The notes under the pieces are model-generated. The model worked only from the letters and a program-made list of their open reading frames with translations. It was not told the DNA's origin and did not search any database. DNA of 64,000 bases from Colwellia sp. M166 (GTDB taxonomy: Bacteria > Pseudomonadota > Gammaproteobacteria > Enterobacterales > Alteromonadaceae), in the NCBI RefSeq assembly GCF_024585285.1, contig NZ_CP040755.1, forward strand, positions 3,286,001 to 3,350,000, read 5' to 3'. This document shows, piece by piece, positions 52,071-61,191 of this stretch. The position numbers and the translations under genes are program-made. Each line of letters starts with the position of its first letter. Within the stretch, counting starts at the first letter, position 1.

Positions 52071-52817
52071 CTATTCCGGCAATTTTTTGGTAGATTCTGA
52101 CAAGGTTTTATCAGCAGGAAGGTACCTCTGACCGACGTTATCAGCGTGTTGATAACCAATTTTAATGTAGGCTAGCAGTGTGACTAAACCTAAGGTGAGG
52201 AAAAATAGTGTCAGGGCCCATTTTAGTCGTTGTAGTCGTTTTCTACCTTTTTTAATATCTTTACCAACAAACCAACCCCACTTCATGGCTAAGCGATATA
52301 AGCCAATACCGGCATGAATTTCGACGACAAAAAGTAATATTAAATATAACGGCCACATTCGACCTGACCATACTCTATCTGAAGAAGCGTAGGGGCCAAT
52401 ATCTGCTGGGTGAAACATCAGCTGATACAAGTGAATCGTGACCAGAAAAAACAATAGAAATCCGGTTAGCATTTGTATATACCATAAATAGGTATCAGCA
52501 TGTTTAAATCGCTGTAAATGCGCTTTAAACGCGCTAAACTCTTGCTCTTTACTAGGAAATTTTCTTAAGGCTAAGCCGGCATGAATAAAAATTAAGCTGA
52601 AAATAACTAAAGCCACAATCGATACTAGCCAAGGATAAGATTTTCCAAACAGTGGCTGACCTTCAAACATTTTTGCTACCCAGTACATAGCATCATGGCT
52701 AATTAAGATACTTGAAACAAAAAACATATGTGCCCACATAAATAACGCTAGGATTAAACCGCTACCACTTTGCATTAAGTCTAATCTGGCCGGCCAGCGG
52801 TTGATTTTAGTTATCAT
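52071..52817 (-). CDS. frdC: diheme cytochrome b subunit of fumarate reductase (Wolinella type)
   Basis: 248 aa with five membrane helices: one single large anchor, not two small ones as in E. coli. Four heme-ligand His positions are in place: MWAHMFF, FIHAGLAL, VTIHLYQLM and VEIHAGIGLYRL, equivalent to His44, 93, 143 and 182 of W. succinogenes FrdC; the Glu before the last His (the E-pathway Glu180) is also kept. KWGWF follows as in that family. It oxidises menaquinol and delivers electrons to FrdB. First gene of frdCAB. Confidence 0.93.
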   Translation of the reverse strand: MITKINRWPARLDLMQSGSGLILALFMWAHMFFVSSILISHDAMYWVAKMFEGQPLFGKSYPWLVSIVALVIFSLIFIHAGLALRKFPSKEQEFSAFKAHLQRFKHADTYLWYIQMLTGFLLFFLVTIHLYQLMFHPADIGPYASSDRVWSGRMWPLYLILLFVVEIHAGIGLYRLAMKWGWFVGKDIKKGRKRLQRLKWALTLFFLTLGLVTLLAYIKIGYQHADNVGQRYLPADKTLSESTKKLPE

Positions 52818-52878
52818 GTAAAATTCAATCCTTATAAGCTTATTATTGCCCCGAATTCAGCGCAATATTTTCCCGTCA

Positions 52879-55209
52879 CTAAAAGCTATATTTTGCACTC
52901 AGCCCAAAGGTTCGTGGATTTAAATAGACATTACGTCGGGTGCCAAAAAAGCTCTTTTCACCCAAAATAATAGCGTTATCTTCGTTAGTCAGATTTCGGA
53001 CCCATAAAAAAACGCTTATACCATTGTCTAAGGGTTCTAATCCAACACTGGCATTCATAACGCCAAAGCCGTTAACCTGCCCGATAGCAAGCAGCTCACC
53101 ATTGGCAAGCGTGATTTGTGATAAGCCATCAAGATCGGTATTGTAATCATCCTGATAGTTATAACTTAGCGTAGCGGACAGTTCTGCGTTAAGTGCGGGT
53201 AAGGGATAATAATACTGGGCACTGATATTGAAGGTATAATCGGACACCCCCGGTAACTTTTCGCCTGACAGGTCTTCACCGTTACTGCCGCCTGCGGGAA
53301 ATTTTGTAAATTCTGCATCAAGTAAGCCTAAGGCAATATTAAGCTGAAAATCGGGAGTAAGCCGATAGGTTAAATCAAACTCTAAACCACGTGTTTCTAC
53401 CTGTGCAGCATTACGGATACTTAAGGCTGTTGTACCCGCATCAAGGTTAATCAGCTGATTGATTTGATAATCGTCATAACTTGAGTAGAAAAGCGCACTG
53501 CTAAACGTTATACGTTGATCTAACAAATGTCCCTTAAGGCCGATTTCGTAACTTGTGACGGTTTCTTTATCAAACTCTATGCCGGCGTCAAGTTGTGCCT
53601 GAGTTAAAAAATCAACATTATAACCGCCACTTTTATATCCTGTTGCGTACTTCAGGTAAGTATTAACCTGCTCGTTCAGGCGATAGTTTAACGATACTAA
53701 CGGCGAAAAATCGTTATCGCGTCTTTTATCAATGACTTGACCATTGGCTAAATTAAAAATGGGAATAACGGGGATGCCAGTAGCGGGATCTATGCTTGAA
53801 ACTGTCCAATCAACGTTTTTTTCTTCACTAGAAAAACGAAAGCCCAAGTCTAAGGTAAAGGCCTCATTGAAACGGTAATTGCTGTTAAAAAATGTTGCAA
53901 AACTCTCTGTTTCAACATTGCCGACCGTACTGAGCACACCAGGCTGAAATGCCGATAACATCGCAATTGAGCTAGGATCGCCTAAGGCTGCACCGGCTTC
54001 AAAAGTACTACGTGGCACGCCAGTAAAAAGAGCAAGTGTTTCATCACCCACGGTTGGTAATCTTTTGGTGTCGGCGTTTTGCTGATAGTAATACAAACCT
54101 GCGACATATTGAAAATCGCCTTCAGGTGAAATCAATTGAAACTCTTGACTCCATTGGCTGTAGTCATCAAGGTAATCTAAATAGGAAACAGCGGCATTGG
54201 AAAAGTCAAAGTCGTTAATATAATTTAGATAAACTTCACGATGGCCGGTAATTGATTTGATAAAATAGTTATTAGCTATGTCCCAGTCTATGGTCAGTAT
54301 CTCTCCTTTAATATCTCTGTCTTCATTAGGGTCAACATCAAAACTGACCTTGTTGCGTGCGACAACTTCCGAGTTTTTAGCACTACCTAAGGTGTTGGTA
54401 ATGGGCTCACCGTCAAATGACAACCGCTCTGAACGTAAGCGATCAAAAGAAAAATTCACTTCAAGGTTATCAAAAGGTGTTGCCTTTATTTGTCCTCGAT
54501 ATGCGTAGTTGTCTTGCGCATCTAACCAATTTCCAGTGCTAATATTTTCGGTAAAACCTGAGCGTTGATATTGATTAAAACTAAACTTCGCCGCGACATT
54601 ATCACCAAGCGGTGTATTAAACATGGCTGTATATTGTTGTAAGTCATAATTGCCGATAGAGAAGCCGACAGCACCGGAAAATTCATCCGTTGGCTTTTTG
54701 GAAATAAGGTTGATTGCTCCAGCGACATTGTTCTTACCAAATAGCGTGCCTTGAGGGCCACGCAGTACTTCAATACGCTCCAAATCTAATAAATCTTGAT
54801 TATGTGCCGGTGATTGTCCGATATAAACGCCATCTAAATAAAGTCCAACCCTAGCATCAAAACCAATATTGCGGCTGGCTGAGCCAACCCCACGTATTGA
54901 GATACTAGAAGAAAAATCATTGGTAGTGGTCATGGTTAAATTGGGCACAAATTCGGCAATTTCATTTAATTGGCGTATGCCTGTTTTAGTCATACTGTCA
55001 CTGTTCAAACTTGTGATTGAAATTGGGACTTGTAAAATATTTTCAACACGTTTTTGTGCGGTAACGGTGATCACTTCTATGCTGTTGTTTTGCGCGCTGT
55101 TATCTTTCACCTTTGGCAGTTTTGGTGCTTGGTACGCCGATACTGCTGCGCTTAATGTCGAGATTACAAATAATGGTAATGTTAATCTCCTTGTTGACGT
55201 TTGACCCAT
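52879..55209 (-). CDS. TonB-dependent outer-membrane receptor
   Basis: 776 aa. Signal peptide about 1-24, TonB-box-like IEVITVTAQKR (about 44-54), plug with VPISITSLNSDSM, GVGSASRNIGFDARVG, LYLDGVYIG and IEVLRGPQGTLFGKN, and a beta barrel ending KYSF. The substrate is unknown; the type is shared with many catechol- and carbohydrate-linked receptors. It starts 56 bp after the prenyltransferase gene and ends 61 bp before frdC on the same strand, so it may lie in an operon with both, an unusual combination. A GGAAAAG-type ribosome site precedes the ATG. Confidence 0.9.
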   Translation of the reverse strand: MGQTSTRRLTLPLFVISTLSAAVSAYQAPKLPKVKDNSAQNNSIEVITVTAQKRVENILQVPISITSLNSDSMTKTGIRQLNEIAEFVPNLTMTTTNDFSSSISIRGVGSASRNIGFDARVGLYLDGVYIGQSPAHNQDLLDLERIEVLRGPQGTLFGKNNVAGAINLISKKPTDEFSGAVGFSIGNYDLQQYTAMFNTPLGDNVAAKFSFNQYQRSGFTENISTGNWLDAQDNYAYRGQIKATPFDNLEVNFSFDRLRSERLSFDGEPITNTLGSAKNSEVVARNKVSFDVDPNEDRDIKGEILTIDWDIANNYFIKSITGHREVYLNYINDFDFSNAAVSYLDYLDDYSQWSQEFQLISPEGDFQYVAGLYYYQQNADTKRLPTVGDETLALFTGVPRSTFEAGAALGDPSSIAMLSAFQPGVLSTVGNVETESFATFFNSNYRFNEAFTLDLGFRFSSEEKNVDWTVSSIDPATGIPVIPIFNLANGQVIDKRRDNDFSPLVSLNYRLNEQVNTYLKYATGYKSGGYNVDFLTQAQLDAGIEFDKETVTSYEIGLKGHLLDQRITFSSALFYSSYDDYQINQLINLDAGTTALSIRNAAQVETRGLEFDLTYRLTPDFQLNIALGLLDAEFTKFPAGGSNGEDLSGEKLPGVSDYTFNISAQYYYPLPALNAELSATLSYNYQDDYNTDLDGLSQITLANGELLAIGQVNGFGVMNASVGLEPLDNGISVFLWVRNLTNEDNAIILGEKSFFGTRRNVYLNPRTFGLSAKYSF

Positions 55210-55265
55210 TGAGCTTTTCCTTTATAGCTGACTAACTTTTAATGGTATATTTCTGAAAAATTATG

Positions 55266-56255
55266 CTAAACGAGAATATTTTCAACGACTAACATTAATA
55301 AGAAAAATAAACTGAAGCGCCTGGTGTATTGAAAAGCATGAGGAGCAAACCACAAAGGCCATACTTCTTGGCGAAAGCCTTGTGGCATTTTACTCGGACG
55401 TGGTTGATTAAAAACTTTACAGGTTTGTAGTAGTGTTGGTAACACTAATAGCAATAGAAAAACCCCTACGCCTAAATAGCCATTGATATAAAGATAACTA
55501 GCTAACAGGTATTGGCTTAGCATGATGATTTGAGCAACTTTTCTAGATTTACTTTCTCCTAACAATACCGGCAGCGAGTAAATGCCTTTGCTTTTGTCCA
55601 TGGTTATTTTATCTATATGTTTACCAAAGATCACCGCCGTTGGTGCCAAGGCGTATAAGGTACCTATCAGCGCCGATGCTATGCTCCATTCGCCACTGGC
55701 AACGAAATATGTACCGCTGACCATTAAGGGTCCCCAAACCAGTAAAACTGACAATTCGCCTAAGGCAAGTTTCTTTAAGGGCCAAGTATAAAACAGTACA
55801 AAAAAGGCCCCGATGAGCATTAACCAGAGCACTTCAACGCCGCGAAAATAGATGATCACTGCGCCACAAAATATTGCTAATAAACCGGTAACAATGATAT
55901 AGCTCATCAATTGTTTTTTACTGAGCAATTTACCTTCTAATACGTGGGTGCCGTATTGAGTGCGAAAATAATTGCCTTTATCTACACCTTTAATTGAGTC
56001 AGTGTAATCGTTGAGTAAATTATTGGTTGCATGGGCAAGTACCAAACCTACAACACATAATATTGATACTCCCACAGCAATGGCACCATGACTTAGCGCG
56101 ATAAGTATGCCAATAATTGCCGAGCTAAATGTCATGAGAGTGACAGAAAATCGTGCGGCAATTAACCAACGAGTAAATATACCAAAACTATCCCACTGTG
56201 TTTTATCAACCTGTGGTACTGTTTTTAATGCTTGCAGCCAAATGGCTTGTGACAT
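55266..56255 (-). CDS. UbiA-family prenyltransferase (MenA-like)
   Basis: 329 aa with about eight membrane helices. The first Asp motif is NNLLNDYTDSIKGVD and the second KHIDKITMDKSKGIYSLP, the pattern of UbiA enzymes that bind Mg2+ and prenyl diphosphate. LALGELSVLLVWGPLMVSG resembles the MenA group, which attaches the isoprenoid tail to 1,4-dihydroxy-2-naphthoate in menaquinone synthesis. Placement near a menaquinol-type fumarate reductase supports this. AGAGGA precedes the ATG. It could instead act on another aromatic; a full menaquinone set is not in the window. Confidence 0.82.
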   Translation of the reverse strand: MSQAIWLQALKTVPQVDKTQWDSFGIFTRWLIAARFSVTLMTFSSAIIGILIALSHGAIAVGVSILCVVGLVLAHATNNLLNDYTDSIKGVDKGNYFRTQYGTHVLEGKLLSKKQLMSYIIVTGLLAIFCGAVIIYFRGVEVLWLMLIGAFFVLFYTWPLKKLALGELSVLLVWGPLMVSGTYFVASGEWSIASALIGTLYALAPTAVIFGKHIDKITMDKSKGIYSLPVLLGESKSRKVAQIIMLSQYLLASYLYINGYLGVGVFLLLLVLPTLLQTCKVFNQPRPSKMPQGFRQEVWPLWFAPHAFQYTRRFSLFFLLMLVVENILV

Positions 56256-56374
56256 ACTAAATCCTCTTTAAATGTATAGTGTTTATATTAAGCGTTTGTG
56301 TATTTTTCTAGCGCGTTTATAGCAATAAATGCACTTTTTCAATCGACGTTTTCTTGTTGTTACATAGCGGTTAA

Positions 56375-56983
56375 CTAAGCTTTCATCCGATTATCAAAAA
56401 TCAATTCGATCCGATTTCTTTCTGCTTCATAGCTCCGTTCATGGCAAAAGGGACAATTGTCGGTTTGTTTACTTGACTCAACAATGACATAGTCAACACC
56501 ACAGTCCGGGCAAGTGACGATATAGGTACTTTCTTTGGTCGAAATTTCAGTTAAAATATTTAAACATTCGGCAAGGTCGATAACCGCAGTCTCTGTGATC
56601 TCAATATTGAACTCAGCGTCTAATATATTGAGAAACATAATTTGTGTTTTTATCAGAATATTACTGTCGATATTCGAATACCAAGGCGTTTTTAGCGCTT
56701 TTCTTTGAAAATCATATTCCGAGCTTAAAATAGCTTTATAGATAGTCATCCATAAAGAAAATTGTCTAAAATGATTTTTTGTTCTTAATATTTTATTGGC
56801 TGATAGAGAGCCTTTTGTCGCGATTTTTGTACCGTCATCGATGATCTCTTTTGTTAAACCACCAATACGAGACTCAGTGACGCCGGTAAGCATTTTTACT
56901 TGTTGGGGGCGCAAACCAAAAGTAATCAATGTTTTGGCCTGTAATAAACTTTCTGTTGTTACTTTCATAATCAAGTTCTTCAT
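56375..56983 (-). CDS. FlhC-like transcriptional regulator
   Basis: 202 aa. N-terminal helical part (LLQAKTLITFGLRPQQVKML, GVTESRIGGLTKEI) followed by the C-terminal zinc region CPDCGVDYVI...DNCPFCHE, the CxxC...CxxC pattern of FlhC. FlhC with FlhD forms the FlhD4C2 activator. Its start overlaps the preceding FlhD-like gene by 4 bp (ATGA). No flagellar genes are in the window, and most Alteromonadales use FlrA-type flagellar masters, so a non-flagellar role is likely. Confidence 0.75.
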   Translation of the reverse strand: MKNLIMKVTTESLLQAKTLITFGLRPQQVKMLTGVTESRIGGLTKEIIDDGTKIATKGSLSANKILRTKNHFRQFSLWMTIYKAILSSEYDFQRKALKTPWYSNIDSNILIKTQIMFLNILDAEFNIEITETAVIDLAECLNILTEISTKESTYIVTCPDCGVDYVIVESSKQTDNCPFCHERSYEAERNRIELIFDNRMKA

Positions 56984-57588
56984 TTTCCTAGTAGGAGCTT
57001 TGTGAATGAAATCATTTGGGCATTATTTGATTCTGGCATGATAAGTGATTGTTTTAATGCGGACTCTGTACCTCGGTAAACATAAATATGATGATTATCA
57101 AGTAAGGTTTTGGTAATTTCGTCATTGGATTGATTAGCTAATAAGATTAACTCGTCGACGCTTAAACCTGAGATTAGCTGAGCAGTACTGATATCATTTC
57201 GCGCTGCTTCTCGTAATAAAAATAGTTGTAATTTTTGCTTTGATTTAATGTTCCTTACTTCAATTGACGCAGTATTAAAAAAATAATTTAGCATCGAGTT
57301 ATTGCTTTTTTCAAGCCTAAACATCAATAGTGAATGGTTGGCAATTTTTTTAATATCTTCTACAGGCGTATTTAATAAATTAAGCAAAAATGAACGCGAA
57401 AATTGGGTGAAAATTTGGCTAATCGAGATATCAATTTTTGCTAAATTACGGCTGAATAATAAAATGGCATAATTAAGCGCATAAATGTCAGCATTATAAG
57501 TTTTTTCATCGAGTGTTACTGGCATGAATGACGCATTTATAGAGCGAGCAGATCCTGCCATTTGTATAATTTTCGCGGGGTAACTCAT
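56980..57588 (-). CDS. FlhD-like regulator with C-terminal extension
   Basis: 202 aa against about 116 in E. coli FlhD. Residues 37-95 (YALNYAILLFSRNLAKIDIS, SRSFLLNLLNTPVEDIKKIA, then HSLLMFRLE) follow the FlhD pattern of IYDINLSYLLLAQ... and LPQMVKLA...FRF. An extra part (about 115-202), LQLFLLREAARNDISTAQL and SVDELILLANQSNDEI, resembles another copy of the helical unit. It is cotranscribed with the FlhC-like gene. An FNR-like site lies upstream. Orphan regulator of unknown target, next to the MtrCAB and frd loci. Confidence 0.68.
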   Translation of the reverse strand: MSYPAKIIQMAGSARSINASFMPVTLDEKTYNADIYALNYAILLFSRNLAKIDISISQIFTQFSRSFLLNLLNTPVEDIKKIANHSLLMFRLEKSNNSMLNYFFNTASIEVRNIKSKQKLQLFLLREAARNDISTAQLISGLSVDELILLANQSNDEITKTLLDNHHIYVYRGTESALKQSLIMPESNNAQMISFTKLLLGK

Positions 57589-57918
57589 TACTACTCCCTA
57601 TGTAAAATTGAAGAGATATAAGATGTACATTTATTATAAACAGGGTGAGAAAAGTTGATTTGATTTAACACAAGTTAAAGTGATAAAAGGCATATTTATA
57701 CTCTTTAACCCTGCTCGATTAAATGAATTTACTCAATGATAAACTATTACCTATCAAGGTTAATTTAATCTATAACATTATAAATCAATTCGTTATGATT
57801 TTTATCAACCCACGTCGCGGCTATTTATTAAGCTAAATAATTAGCCGCTGAAGAGCACGAAAATAATAGCGATAATGAAAGTGCATCATATTCATTTAAC
57901 CGGTAATAGCGATAGCTT
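57589..57918. other. 330-bp region between mtrB and the FlhD-like gene, with an FNR-like box and a hairpin
   Basis: No gene is supported. ATGATTTTTATCAA (57795-57808) fits the FNR consensus at 9 of 10 defined bases and lies about 210 bp upstream of the FlhD-like start. GCGGCTA / TAGCCGC (57817-57848) forms a bulged hairpin about 70 bp after the mtrB stop, a possible transcript end. Confidence 0.5.
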
Positions 57919-60069
57919 TTAAAACTGATAAGTCACTGCAGTGGTGACTCTGTATGCATCATAGTCATAGTTGTAGAAACCATTGCCAAGTACGTTGATC
58001 ATGTGATCTATATCATATTCTGCACGCCAATCATCTTCGCTAAATGCTTGATAAAATAAACTAAAATTTAAGCTTACTTGTTCTGAATATTCATAATCTG
58101 CATATAACTTGATATCTTGGGAATTGATCACCAGTTCTTTATGACGGTCACTGGAGTTTAGTGACAGTGAATCAATTTGTGTTAGGCCGCTTGCATAGGA
58201 ATAAGTGTAATCGGCACCTAAGCTTAACTTGCCGTCAGCAAGTTTTTCAGCCGCTAGGGTTATTCCTAAGCTATCAGATTTATCATCTTGACGACTTAAC
58301 CAGTCGATATCATAAAACCAGTAACTGCCTTGACTGAGGTTTTCTTGCCATTGGTTATGACTATAAACGGCGATTGAAATATGCCTTGATAATTGTGTGC
58401 TAACAGCAAGATCAATACCGTTACGTTTATTTTCTATTAAGCCTATATCCGTGTTTTGATATTGGTCGCGGGCGAAATAACCTTCAATAGCGATTTCAGT
58501 GCTGATCAGGGCATTGTTTGAATTATTACTAAAGGGATTAAAAGATAAATAAGCCTTGGCTTGTTCTCGAGTCCGGTCTGCTTGATTATATTTTTGCATT
58601 GCCAATGCGCTGTTAATCGGCGATGTTTGCTCAATGCGGTCATAACTACTGCCATCGCGAAATTGTTTCGATAATTCGACAAAAACTTTATTAAATGGCG
58701 CAAAATGACTGGAAACTTTAAACCAAAACTTTTTATTATTGGTGTTTTCTCTGTCTTGTAAATTACGTTCTCTTTTCGTTAACTGCCAGCCCATAGATAA
58801 ATGAGAGCGAAGGGTAAAACGATATTGTGCTTCCATGGTCAGGTTTTCTTTTTTAAAGCTGTAGGGCTTATTAGTAATCAAGTCCGGCAAAACAACACTG
58901 TCAGTTAATAGCTGTTGGTAAGTATTAGTTTGTGTTTTATTGTCACGGTCTTGCAGCCGATAGTTAGCCGTTAAACGCCAGTTATTATCGGTTCTGTATA
59001 GGGCTTTTAAATGTGTTGAAAAAGTATTTATTTTACCGTCTAAACCCGTGGTGGGTAAGCCGTTAACTGCCAGTAAATCATTTGAACTATAAGCTAAAAA
59101 ATCATCGGTTTGTGTGAGTTGGCCATAAATTAATCGAGCTTGCAGGGTCAAATTATTATCGCGGTAATTGCCAAAAATACTGATTTGATCCAACTTATTA
59201 TCAGGTGCAGTAGATAATTGACCACTATTGGCAGCACCGAATAAAGGGCTATATGGACTCTGCCAATTTACTGCTGTGCGCTTATTATTAAAGTCGCTGT
59301 GATAATAATTAACTAATAATGTGCCAGCGTCATATTGATAATAACTACCGGCATCCAGTTGCTTATGCTGCTGGTCTATCGCGGTCGGCAAAATAACAGC
59401 TTTGGTGATAATGTTGCCACTGGTGGTACGTAAACCTTGTTTATCTTGTTGTTGATAATCAATATAACCTTGCCAATTATTGCTAAAATCAGCTTCTGCT
59501 GCCAATTGCCAATTTTCTCTTTCTATTTGTTGGTCAAATTGTGAAAGTTGCTGATTAGACATTTCAGTGGTCGTTGCTACCCGTTGCCAGTCAGCGGGCA
59601 AAAGCAACGAGTCACTACCTACATTGGTAAATGGTGTTAGGCCTTGCGCATAACCAAACTGATCAAGACTCTGGTAATTTAAGGAAACTTTATAACTTTT
59701 TGATTTTGCTGCTGATAAAGCAAGATTGCTATTATCTTTGCCTAAATCTTTGGCGCTAGCTTTATAATATTTATCTGAAGCTCTTTGAGATAGTTCAGCA
59801 TCAAGATAAGCGTAACTACCGTCTTTTTTTTCACCTGTTATGGTTGAAAAGTGGCCATTATCTTCAGAGTTATTTGATAGCTTAACAGCAATTTTTGCTT
59901 TTGACTGAGTATGGCTAGGGCAATATTTGCAAAGCCACTTTTCTTTTTTGAGCTTTTTGGTATTGGCATCTTGTAAACGAAAATCCTTTGCCAAGCTAGT
60001 TGCTGTAAAGCAAATAAAAATAGCAAGCGTGACGCTATTAAAGAGTGAACTGTAGGCAGCTTTATTCAT
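57919..60069 (-). CDS. mtrB: MtrB/PioB-family outer-membrane beta barrel
   Basis: 716 aa. Signal peptide to about residue 27 (TATSLAKD). The N-terminal CKYC pair (residues 47-50) is the CxxC typical of the family. The rest is a series of amphipathic strands of about 26-28 crossings ending VTYQF. MtrB forms the outer-membrane sheath through which the MtrA cytochrome reaches MtrC. It is 17 bp after the decaheme cytochrome gene, with a GGAGATC ribosome site. In DMSO respiration the equivalent is DmsF. No dms reductase is in the window. Confidence 0.92.
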   Translation of the reverse strand: MNKAAYSSLFNSVTLAIFICFTATSLAKDFRLQDANTKKLKKEKWLCKYCPSHTQSKAKIAVKLSNNSEDNGHFSTITGEKKDGSYAYLDAELSQRASDKYYKASAKDLGKDNSNLALSAAKSKSYKVSLNYQSLDQFGYAQGLTPFTNVGSDSLLLPADWQRVATTTEMSNQQLSQFDQQIERENWQLAAEADFSNNWQGYIDYQQQDKQGLRTTSGNIITKAVILPTAIDQQHKQLDAGSYYQYDAGTLLVNYYHSDFNNKRTAVNWQSPYSPLFGAANSGQLSTAPDNKLDQISIFGNYRDNNLTLQARLIYGQLTQTDDFLAYSSNDLLAVNGLPTTGLDGKINTFSTHLKALYRTDNNWRLTANYRLQDRDNKTQTNTYQQLLTDSVVLPDLITNKPYSFKKENLTMEAQYRFTLRSHLSMGWQLTKRERNLQDRENTNNKKFWFKVSSHFAPFNKVFVELSKQFRDGSSYDRIEQTSPINSALAMQKYNQADRTREQAKAYLSFNPFSNNSNNALISTEIAIEGYFARDQYQNTDIGLIENKRNGIDLAVSTQLSRHISIAVYSHNQWQENLSQGSYWFYDIDWLSRQDDKSDSLGITLAAEKLADGKLSLGADYTYSYASGLTQIDSLSLNSSDRHKELVINSQDIKLYADYEYSEQVSLNFSLFYQAFSEDDWRAEYDIDHMINVLGNGFYNYDYDAYRVTTAVTYQF

Positions 60070-60086
60070 CGGTGATCTCCTTAATA

Positions 60087-61097
60087 CTATCGTTGAAAAG
60101 TCCGGCCAGCAGGGTGGTTACTGCCGTGAATTAAACTGTGACAATTCATACAGTTTTGTCCGAGAGCAAATGCACTTTGAGTATTGTTAACAAACTCACT
60201 ACCGGCAATTGCGGTTGACGGATGATCAGCAGGCGTATGGCAATCTTGGCATAATTGTGGTGTACGTTGCTTAAGCATATTGGCATTAATAGCACCGTGG
60301 GCATCATGGCAAACACTACAGTCTTCGGCTACAGGAGCATGTTCCCAAAGTAAAGGACCGCGTTTTTCACTATGACATTGATAGCAGGTTTGATTAATGG
60401 AAGGACGATTAAGCTCATGCTCAGTAAAAGAACCGTGCGGATTATGGCAATCAGCGCAAGCCATTTGGCCCCATTTTAAAGGGTGACTCGAACGTTTATT
60501 GATAGCGTGTAGTTTTTCTTTATGACAGCTACCACATAATTTATTTTGTTGTTGTTTAAACAACACCGGATCTTGACTTTGATGAACCTGATGACAAGAA
60601 GCGCAGGGCACTTGCTCACTTTGATGAGCACTACCTTGCCATGCTAGGCGTTGTCTATCTTCATGACAACTCAAACAAACACTATTTTGTTTGTCGGCAT
60701 CAACAAGAGAATCAGCGCCAAAGGTAATGACCGGCTCTCTGAGTTTACCTTTTCTAACTTTTGCTGAGTGTTTACCGGCAGGACCATGACAGGTTTCACA
60801 TTGTAACTCTGCAAATGGCGAGTTTTCTATATCTTGGCGACCATGGACATTATCAAAAATACCCATCGCACTTTTATCCGATGCTCCGTCATGACATTTA
60901 AGACAACTGTCAGCTCCTTTTTTAGAATACTTTCCTTGCTTAAACTTTTTCACAAGTAATTTATCAAGTTGCTGTGCTGTTAAAGCTTTGGCTGGGGTTA
61001 CGGTTTTTTCTATAGTATTTTTTTCGGCAAAACTTTGCGTTGACAGGAGCGAGCTAAAAAATATAACCGCCAAAATAATGTTAAAAATTGCACGCAT
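60087..61097 (-). CDS. mtrA: periplasmic decaheme c-type cytochrome (MtrA/DmsE family)
   Basis: 336 aa. Signal peptide (residues 1-24, ending QSFAEK). Ten CxxCH heme sites in order: CLKCH, CETCH, CLSCH, CASCH, CGSCH, CADCH, CYQCH, CSVCH, CQDCH, CMNCH, the MtrA/DmsE count and spacing. It takes electrons from an inner-membrane quinol oxidase (CymA-type, not in window) and conducts them inside the MtrB barrel. It lies between mtrC and mtrB as in Shewanella mtrCAB. Confidence 0.95.
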   Translation of the reverse strand: MRAIFNIILAVIFFSSLLSTQSFAEKNTIEKTVTPAKALTAQQLDKLLVKKFKQGKYSKKGADSCLKCHDGASDKSAMGIFDNVHGRQDIENSPFAELQCETCHGPAGKHSAKVRKGKLREPVITFGADSLVDADKQNSVCLSCHEDRQRLAWQGSAHQSEQVPCASCHQVHQSQDPVLFKQQQNKLCGSCHKEKLHAINKRSSHPLKWGQMACADCHNPHGSFTEHELNRPSINQTCYQCHSEKRGPLLWEHAPVAEDCSVCHDAHGAINANMLKQRTPQLCQDCHTPADHPSTAIAGSEFVNNTQSAFALGQNCMNCHSLIHGSNHPAGRTFQR

Positions 61098-61143
61098 GGA
61101 ATTTGCACTCTTATTTTATATCTAGAACATTAACGTTGAAATA

Positions 61144-61168
61144 GGCCAAGAGCATATTACTCTTGGCC
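61144..61168 (-). other. hairpin between mtrC and mtrA
   Basis: GGCCAAGAG (61144-61152) pairs perfectly with CTCTTGGCC (61160-61168) across a 7-base loop. There is no T run, so it is probably an mRNA-stability or processing stem within the operon rather than a full terminator. Confidence 0.55.
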
Positions 61169-61191
61169 ATAGTTGCTATAACTTAACTTGG

